Positions 58,615 to 64,000 of a stretch of DNA of 64,000 nt are shown here, one piece after another. The notes beneath the pieces were generated by a model. It saw only the letters and a program-made list of their open reading frames with translations, did no database searches and was not told where the DNA came from. A program made the position numbers and the translations under genes. The stretch's first letter is position 1. Each line of letters starts with the position of its first letter. This DNA comes from Arthrobacter sp. Bi83. GTDB taxonomy: Bacteria > Actinomycetota > Actinomycetes > Actinomycetales > Micrococcaceae. Location: the NCBI RefSeq assembly GCF_918698095.1, contig NZ_CAKKLY010000004.1, positions 1-64,000 on the forward strand, in the 5' to 3' direction.

Positions 58615-59235
58615 ATGGCGAGATACTTTGATGTTCACCCCGAGGACCCACAGCCGCGCGCAATTTCCCAGATCGTGGATCTCCTTCATTCGGGCGGCCT
58701 GATCGCCTATCCCACAGACTCGTGCTACGCCCTCGGGGCGCAGCTGGGCAACAAAGAGGCGCTGGACAGGATCCGCACCATCCGCCAGCTCGACAGCAAG
58801 CACCACTTCACGCTGGTCTGCCGGGACTTCGCACAGCTGGGTCAGTTCGTGAACATCGGCAATGACGTGTTCCGCAGCATCAAATCTGTCACGCCGGGCA
58901 GCTACACCTTTATCCTGCCCGCCACGAAGGAGGTGCCCCGCAGGTTGCTGCACCCGAAGAAAAAGACCGTGGGCGTGCGCATTCCGGACCACAACTTTGT
59001 GCAGGCCCTCCTGGCCGAGCTGGGGGAACCGCTGCTGTCCAGCACGCTGCTGCTGCCGGACGAGGAGGATCCGCTGACGCAGGGCTGGGAAATCAAGGAG
59101 CGGCTCGATCACGTGGTGGACGCCGTGGTCGACTCCGGCGACTGCGGCGCGGAGCCGACCACCGTCGTCGACTTCTCGAGCGGCGTGGCCGAGGTGGTGC
59201 GCCGGGGAACCGGCGATCCCTCGCGCTTCGAGTAG
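58615..59235 (+). CDS. Sua5/YciO/YrdC-family protein (YciO type)
   Basis: Belongs to the threonylcarbamoyl-AMP synthase superfamily, which helps make the t6A base in tRNA. The 206-residue protein has LLHSGGLIAYPTDSCYALG near residue 30, KHHFTLVCRDFAQLGQFV, PGSYTFILPATKEVPRRLL and KKKTVGVRIPDHN, the YciO subgroup pattern. Many bacteria have another, essential Sua5, so this copy may have a different or extra role. It starts from a leaderless-type promoter and is convergent with the LigD-like gene. Confidence 0.88.
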   Translation: MARYFDVHPEDPQPRAISQIVDLLHSGGLIAYPTDSCYALGAQLGNKEALDRIRTIRQLDSKHHFTLVCRDFAQLGQFVNIGNDVFRSIKSVTPGSYTFILPATKEVPRRLLHPKKKTVGVRIPDHNFVQALLAELGEPLLSSTLLLPDEEDPLTQGWEIKERLDHVVDAVVDSGDCGAEPTTVVDFSSGVAEVVRRGTGDPSRFE

Positions 59236-59275
59236 GACACCCGATCGCCTGACCGCGCGGACGGTGCGCGCCGGC

Positions 59276-59304
59276 GCCCGCTGCCGCCCATGCGGCTTGC
59301 GGGC
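59276..59304. terminator. Shared terminator between convergent genes
   Basis: A GC-rich interrupted hairpin: a 6-bp stem (59276-59281 with 59299-59304) and a 5-bp stem (59283-59287 with 59292-59296) around CCAT. It starts right at the stop codon of the LigD-like gene and lies 40 bases after the YciO gene, so it may serve both. Confidence 0.5.
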
Positions 59305-60327
59305 TTACTCCGGCTTCTTGGCCCGGCTCGGCTGGACGCGCGGCGGCTCGCCGGGCATCTTCGGGTAGTCCGGCGGAAAGGGCAGCTCGCCCAGTCCGTT
59401 CTTGAGGTCCCGATCCCACCACGCCAGCAGGTCGTCGATGGTCCCGGGCTTCGCGTTCATGTCCGCCCAGGGATCCCCCACGGTTTTCAGCCGTTCCGGC
59501 ACCGTGAGGATAGTGAAGTCCTTGGGATTGACGCTCTCCAGTTCGTCCCAGGTGATCGGACAGGAAACAGGGGCGTGCGGGAGCGCGCGGGGACTGTACG
59601 CCCCGGCGATGGTGCGGTCGCGGTTGGCCTGGTTGAAGTCCAGGAAGACCCGTTCGCCGCGCTCTTCCTTCCACCAGTTCGTGGTGACCTTCTCCGGCAT
59701 CCGCCGCTCGAGCTCCCTTGCCGCAGCAATGACGGCGTGGCGCACGTCCTGGAATTCGCGAGTCGGCTCGATGGGGGCATAGACATGCAGGCCGCGGTTG
59801 CCCGACGTCTTGATGAAGGCGGTCAGGCCCACCTCCGACAGCACGTCCCTCAGCGCCAGGGCGGCGGGGACGGCATCGTCAAAGTCGGTGCCGGGCTGGG
59901 GGTCAAGGTCGATGCGCAGCTGGTCCGGGTTGTCCGCGTTTTCCGCACGGGACGGCCACGGGTGGAAGACGACGGTGTTCATCTGCACCGCCCACACCGC
60001 GGCCGCGGGTTCGTCCAGTACCAGCTGGGGATGCGAGCGCGCGCTCGGATAGATCACCTTGACGGACCGGATGAAGTCCGGGGTCCCCTTGGGAGGATTC
60101 TTGGAGAAGAACTGCTCGCCGTCGACGTTCTCCGAAAACCGCTGGAGTGACACCGGCCGGTCACCGTTTGCCGCGATGAAGGCCTCCCCGACGTCCACGA
60201 TGTAGCGGGCGAGGTCGAGTTTCGTCAGTCCCAACTCCGGCCACAGGACTCTGCTGGGACTCGAGATCCGCATGTCCCGGGACCCGTTCGGTCCGTCAAC
60301 GGTAAGGATGGTCTGTTCGCTGGCCAT
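59305..60327 (-). CDS. Stand-alone LigD-type polymerase (primase) domain protein
   Basis: An archaeo-eukaryotic-primase-type polymerase like the polymerase domain of LigD, used in non-homologous end joining to add (ribo)nucleotides at breaks. The 340-residue protein has QRFSENVDGEQFFSKNPPKG, the metal-binding IDLDPQPG with Asp140 and Asp142 (equivalents of the M. tuberculosis pair), FIKTSGNRGLHVYAP and late ACPITWDEL-like sequence. No ligase or nuclease domain is attached and no ku gene is near. ATG 60327 follows TAGGTT (60334-60339) by 6 bases. Confidence 0.92.
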   Translation of the reverse strand: MASEQTILTVDGPNGSRDMRISSPSRVLWPELGLTKLDLARYIVDVGEAFIAANGDRPVSLQRFSENVDGEQFFSKNPPKGTPDFIRSVKVIYPSARSHPQLVLDEPAAAVWAVQMNTVVFHPWPSRAENADNPDQLRIDLDPQPGTDFDDAVPAALALRDVLSEVGLTAFIKTSGNRGLHVYAPIEPTREFQDVRHAVIAAARELERRMPEKVTTNWWKEERGERVFLDFNQANRDRTIAGAYSPRALPHAPVSCPITWDELESVNPKDFTILTVPERLKTVGDPWADMNAKPGTIDDLLAWWDRDLKNGLGELPFPPDYPKMPGEPPRVQPSRAKKPE

Positions 60328-60485
60328 GGGGACAACCTACCCCGCGTGACCCGCTGCGTCAGCACCTTGGCGGGCCCAGGGAAGAAACACGTGCCTTCTC
60401 TCTGGGCAGCCGCGGGCGCATCTGTAAGGATGTGAACTGATTGGGGCGCCGTCGGGGGCCGGGAATAGTCGAAGGGGACCTCTCT

Positions 60486-62399
60486 ATGGTTGAATCCGAT
60501 AGTCTGGACCAGATATCGGGCCGGCATATGCTGAGCGTCGTCGCCGGGCAAGCCGGAATCCGGCCCGGCGACCCGGACTGGGCGGACTTCGAGCGGCGCT
60601 TCGACCGCCATTTCCCAGATCTGTCCAGGCTGTTCCACTCGCTCTACGGCTCACGGCCGGACTTTCAGGACCAGCTGACTTCCCTGGTCATCGAGACTGC
60701 CCGCTCATGGAAGGCAAGGCCGGCAGACCTGAAGGTCCTCGACACCGAGCGGGAGGGCAGCAGCGACTGGTTCCAGTCCAACCGCATGCTTGGCGGCGTC
60801 TGCTATGTGGACCGGTACGCCGCCGACCTGGACGGCGTCCGCGCACGGATCCCCTATTTCAAGGAACTCGGCCTGACATACCTGCACCTGATGCCGCTGT
60901 TCCTGGCGCCCGAACCGCTGTCCGACGGCGGATACGCCGTGTCCAGCTACCGGGAGGTCAACCCCAGGCTCGGCACCATGGACCAGCTGCGCGACCTGGC
61001 CGCCCATCTCCGCGCGAACGGCATCAGCCTGGTGGTCGACTTCATTTTCAACCACACCTCCAATGAGCACGAATGGGCCCGCAAGGCAGCCCAAGGCGAT
61101 CCGCACTACAGCGGCTACTACTGGATGTTCCCCGAACGGACCATGCCTGACGCCTTCGAGCAGCACGTGCGGGAGATCTTCCCGGAAGACCATCAAGGCT
61201 CTTTCGTGCAGCTGCCTGACGGCCGGTGGGTGTGGGCGACGTTCCACAGCTTCCAGTGGGATCTGAACTACTCCAACCCGGAAGTCTTCCGGGCCATGGC
61301 CGCGGAGATGCTCTTTCTGGCCAATCAGGGCGTGGATATCCTGCGGATGGATGCCGTGGCGTTCGTCTGGAAGCAGCTCGGAACTCCGTGCGAGAACCTG
61401 CCGGAGGCCCACACGCTGTTGCAGGCCTTCAACGCCGTCTGCCGGATCGCCGCCCCGTCACTGCTCTTCAAGTCCGAGGCCATCGTGCACCCGGACGAGG
61501 TGGCGCTGTACATCGATGCGGCCGAGTGCCAGCTCTCCTATAACCCCCTGCAAATGGCGCTCATCTGGGAGGCGCTGGCCACCCGCGACGTTTCCCTGTT
61601 GGCGCAGGCGCTGGAGCGCCGGCACAACATGCCGCCCGGAACCTCCTGGGTTAATTACGTCCGCAGCCACGACGATATCGGCTGGACGTTTGCCGATGAG
61701 GATGCGGCCGAGCTGGGCATCAACGGCTTCGACCACCGACGCTTCCTGAATTCGTTCTACGTCAACCGATTCCCGGGCAGCTTCGCCCGGGGTGTGCCCT
61801 TCCAGGACAACCCGCGCACGGGTGACTGCCGCATCTCCGGGACCACGGCCTCCCTGTGCGGGCTGGAGGACGGTTCGGCCGAAGCGATCCGCAGGATCCT
61901 GCTCGCCCATTCGGTCGCGTTCAGCACCGGCGGCATCCCCCTGCTGTATCTCGGTGACGAGGTGGGCCAACTCAATGACGACCAGTATGCGCTCGAGGAC
62001 GGCCACGAAGCGGATAGCCGCTGGGTGCACCGGCCGCAGTTTCCCGCCGAGCGCTACGCGCACCGCACCGAACCGTCCACTCCCGAAGGTGCCATCTTTG
62101 CCGGGCTGCGGCGGATGATAGCCGTCCGCGGCAGCGCCCCTGAATTGGCAGGGACCCGTCTCATTCCCTTCGCCACCAACAACCCGGGGGTGCTGGGCTA
62201 CCAGCGGCCGGGTGAAGGGACGCGGATCCTTGCCCTGGCCAACTTCAGTGACCAGCCGCAGGTGATTTCGGCGGAAACCCTGTCCGGCTTTGAGGCTGAG
62301 GCAGTGGACGTCCTTGCGGATGCTCCTGTCCGCATCGATCAGGGATTTGTACTTCGCCCGCAGGATTACGTCTGGCTCAGGGTGGTGCCGGCCGGCTGA
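60486..62399 (+). CDS. Amylosucrase (GH13)
   Basis: Transfers glucose from sucrose onto alpha-glucans or glycogen, releasing fructose. The 637-residue protein keeps all key residues of the Neisseria polysaccharea enzyme at a constant offset of +3: nucleophile Asp289 (RMDAVAF), acid/base Glu331 (KSEAIVHP), Asp396 (SHDDIGWTF) and the sucrose-pocket pair Asp147 and Arg512. An N-terminal helical domain (about 1-95) and a C-terminal beta domain are present. ATG 60486 has AAGGGG eight bases upstream; no signal peptide is seen, so it acts in the cytosol. Confidence 0.93.
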   Translation: MVESDSLDQISGRHMLSVVAGQAGIRPGDPDWADFERRFDRHFPDLSRLFHSLYGSRPDFQDQLTSLVIETARSWKARPADLKVLDTEREGSSDWFQSNRMLGGVCYVDRYAADLDGVRARIPYFKELGLTYLHLMPLFLAPEPLSDGGYAVSSYREVNPRLGTMDQLRDLAAHLRANGISLVVDFIFNHTSNEHEWARKAAQGDPHYSGYYWMFPERTMPDAFEQHVREIFPEDHQGSFVQLPDGRWVWATFHSFQWDLNYSNPEVFRAMAAEMLFLANQGVDILRMDAVAFVWKQLGTPCENLPEAHTLLQAFNAVCRIAAPSLLFKSEAIVHPDEVALYIDAAECQLSYNPLQMALIWEALATRDVSLLAQALERRHNMPPGTSWVNYVRSHDDIGWTFADEDAAELGINGFDHRRFLNSFYVNRFPGSFARGVPFQDNPRTGDCRISGTTASLCGLEDGSAEAIRRILLAHSVAFSTGGIPLLYLGDEVGQLNDDQYALEDGHEADSRWVHRPQFPAERYAHRTEPSTPEGAIFAGLRRMIAVRGSAPELAGTRLIPFATNNPGVLGYQRPGEGTRILALANFSDQPQVISAETLSGFEAEAVDVLADAPVRIDQGFVLRPQDYVWLRVVPAG

Positions 62400-62437
62400 G
62401 CAGGCGTGTTTCGGCGGCGATCCGGCATGATGGACTC

Positions 62438-63106
62438 ATGCCTGTTGCTGAATCCCCCCTCACCATCACTGTGGGCGACGTCCAGGTTTCCGGCGTTTAT
62501 GCCCGGCCCGAGAACCCCTTCTCAACGCTTGTGGTGGCCCACGGTGCTGGGGCGGGCATGGAACATCCGTTCCTGCAGGGCTTCACGCACGCCCTGAACG
62601 ACGACGGCGTCGCCACCTTGCGCTTCAACTTCCCCTACCGTGAGGCAGGCAGGAAGTTCCCCGACCGTCCGCCGGTGGCCATCGCCGCATGGCGGGCGGC
62701 CATGGATGCGGCCAGGGCGGCCGCATCCAACGGAGAGCCGGTGTGGGCGGCGGGCAAGTCCTTCGGCGGCCGCATGGCCTCGATGGCTGTGGCCGACGGG
62801 ATGCGGGCCACGGGGCTCGTGTATCTCGGTTACCCGCTGCATCCGCCGGGCAAACCGGAGAAACTGCGCGATGAGCACCTCTACGGCCTGGAACTGCCCA
62901 TGCTGTTCCTGCAGGGCACGCGGGACACCTTCGCGACGGCCGAGCTACTCGAGGGTGTGGTTGCCCGCATCGGCCAGGCCGCGATCCTGGAATGGTGCGA
63001 GGGCGGCGACCACTCCTTCGCTGTGGCCGGCAAGAAGCGCAGCGCAGAAGACGTCGGCGCCTCGCTGGCTTCCACTGTCGCGGCCTTCATGCGCGCCAAC
63101 GGCTGA
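62438..63106 (+). CDS. Alpha/beta-hydrolase family protein (dienelactone hydrolase/KANL3-like)
   Basis: A 222-residue alpha/beta hydrolase with VVAHGAGAGMEHPF (oxyanion side) near residue 33, FNFPYREAGRKFPD near 64, nucleophile elbow GKSFGGRM with Ser108, LFLQGTRDTFA (Asp) and GGDHSF (His). This pattern is shared with small bacterial proteins related to TEX30 and KANL3, which have no assigned substrate. It starts 38 bases after amylosucrase; CATGAT lies six bases before its ATG. It converges on the EF-G-like gene with 8 bases between them. Confidence 0.85.
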   Translation: MPVAESPLTITVGDVQVSGVYARPENPFSTLVVAHGAGAGMEHPFLQGFTHALNDDGVATLRFNFPYREAGRKFPDRPPVAIAAWRAAMDAARAAASNGEPVWAAGKSFGGRMASMAVADGMRATGLVYLGYPLHPPGKPEKLRDEHLYGLELPMLFLQGTRDTFATAELLEGVVARIGQAAILEWCEGGDHSFAVAGKKRSAEDVGASLASTVAAFMRANG

Positions 63107-63114
63107 CCCGGGCA

Positions 63115-64000
63115 TCACGCGTTCGCGGCGGCCGACGTCGCGCTCGCCGGCACCGGCTCGTGCCGCAGGTAGCTGCGCCGGAAGCGGCCGGTTCCTGCTG
63201 TGATCGCGCGCAACTGGACGGCGTAACGCAGCAGCTCGCCGTCCGGCACCTCTGCGGTGACTTCCGTGCGTTCCCCGCCTGCCGACGTCGTTCCTGTCAG
63301 CCGCCCGCGGCGGGAGGACAGATCACTCATCACCGGCCCGACGAACTCGTCGGGGGTACTGATGGTCACCGACGAGACAGGCTCGAGCAGCTGGATCCGT
63401 CCTGCGGCGGCGGCCTCACGCAGCGCCAGCGCGCCGGCGGACTGGAACGCAGCATCCGACGAGTCCACACTGTGTGCCTTGCCCCCGATGAGCGTCACCC
63501 TGATGTCGACCACCGGGAAACCGGCCGACACGCCTCGCTGCATCTGGGCACGGACGCCCTTCTCAACGGACGGTATATATTGCCCGGGAACCACCCCGCC
63601 CACGGTCTTGTCGACAAACTCAAACCCTGCGCCGCGCTCAAGGGGCTCCACTTCGATGTCGCAAATCGCGTACTGCCCATGACCGCCGGATTGCTTGACA
63701 TGGCGTCCATGGCCGGCCGCGCGTGCGACGAACGTTTCGCGCAGGGGCGTCACCACCGGGACGGTCTGCAATTTCACGCCCTGGTCGCGCAGCCGGTCAA
63801 GCACCACCTCGCCGTGGGCTTCCCCCATGCACCACAGGATCAGCTGGTGGGTCTCGGAATTGCGTTCCACCCTCAGGGTCGGATCGCCGGCGGCAACCTT
63901 CCCGAGGCTCTTGGCGAGAGCGTCTTCGTCACTGCGCGTGGCCGCTTCAACGGCGACAGGCATCAGCGGCTCAGGCATGTTCCACGACTTCACCAGCAGC
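63115..64000 (-). CDS. Elongation factor G-like protein (EF-G2 type), C-terminal part
   Basis: The 5' end lies beyond the window; 295 codons are visible. They cover domains III-V of an EF-G-like GTPase: MPEPLMPVAVEAATRSDEDA, LILWCMGEAHGEVVLDRL, then domain IV with GHGRHVKQSGGHGQYAICDI and domain V with LEPVSSVTISTPDEFVGPVMSDLSSRRGRL. The divergent sequence (for example SSRRGRLTGTTSAGG in place of the EF-G RRG-I-G block) suggests the actinobacterial EF-G2 paralogue rather than the main fusA. The GTP-binding domain cannot be checked here. Confidence 0.88.
   Translation of the reverse strand, partial: LLVKSWNMPEPLMPVAVEAATRSDEDALAKSLGKVAAGDPTLRVERNSETHQLILWCMGEAHGEVVLDRLRDQGVKLQTVPVVTPLRETFVARAAGHGRHVKQSGGHGQYAICDIEVEPLERGAGFEFVDKTVGGVVPGQYIPSVEKGVRAQMQRGVSAGFPVVDIRVTLIGGKAHSVDSSDAAFQSAGALALREAAAAGRIQLLEPVSSVTISTPDEFVGPVMSDLSSRRGRLTGTTSAGGERTEVTAEVPDGELLRYAVQLRAITAGTGRFRRSYLRHEPVPASATSAAANA

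Overview
This 64-kb window is high-GC, densely packed chromosomal DNA from an actinobacterium. The gene set and order (uvrC-rapZ-yvcK-whiA next to gap-pgk-tpiA-secG, then pgl and opcA), RbpA, a mycothiol-type maleylpyruvate isomerase, CoaE fused to GrpB, an Eis-like acetyltransferase and an EF-G2-like factor point to the Micrococcaceae, most likely Arthrobacter, Pseudarthrobacter or Paenarthrobacter. The genus is an inference from gene content, not from a search. I saw no rRNA, tRNA, CRISPR array, insertion sequence or prophage, and no stretch above 300 bases without a gene.

Layout. 1-5,200: end of opcA and pgl on the plus strand converge with rbpA, secG, tpiA, pgk and gap (minus). 5,200-19,700 (all minus): sodA; uvrC-rapZ-yvcK-whiA; an HAD phosphatase with a PlsC-type acyltransferase; uvrA; and a heterodimeric ABC exporter with a trailing GntR regulator. 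19,850-30,760: trans-aconitate methyltransferase, a Ski2-like helicase, a GNAT protein, a proline iminopeptidase, terC behind a manganese-type riboswitch, uvrB, coaE-grpB and a YigZ protein. 30,950-40,120: rpsA, eis-like, polA, a PaaI-type thioesterase, a DHFR-like reductase, a PiT phosphate transporter with a small membrane partner, and an HAD protein.

40,250-51,930 is the accessory, catabolic part. One half is a complete 3-hydroxybenzoate/gentisate pathway: AAHS-type transporter, 3-hydroxybenzoate 6-hydroxylase, IclR regulator, gentisate dioxygenase, fumarylpyruvate hydrolase and mycothiol-dependent maleylpyruvate isomerase, ending in fumarate and pyruvate. Beside it lies an operon of unassigned substrate: MHS-type transporter, Dabb protein, KstD-like flavin dehydrogenase, SDR and a second IclR regulator. 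The inverted repeat TTCTG-N5-CAGAA sits at the IclR start and before the dioxygenase operon, and a partial copy lies before the SDR operon. I suggest that the second operon may feed the first by oxidising and desaturating an alicyclic 3-hydroxy or 3-oxo acid to 3-hydroxybenzoate; this is a hypothesis.

51,930-64,000: phosphoketolase, a small membrane protein, a VOC protein, kdpDE with a KdpD lacking its usual N-terminal domain, a YciO/Sua5-type protein, a stand-alone LigD-type polymerase domain, amylosucrase with all key residues, an alpha/beta hydrolase and the 3' part of an EF-G-like gene cut by the window edge.

Across the window many start codons lie 6-8 bases after a TANNNT hexamer with no ribosome binding site, which suggests leaderless transcripts, including those of uvrA, uvrB, uvrC, polA and the LigD-type polymerase. 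uvrA also has a LexA-like box and uvrB a PafBC-like promoter.
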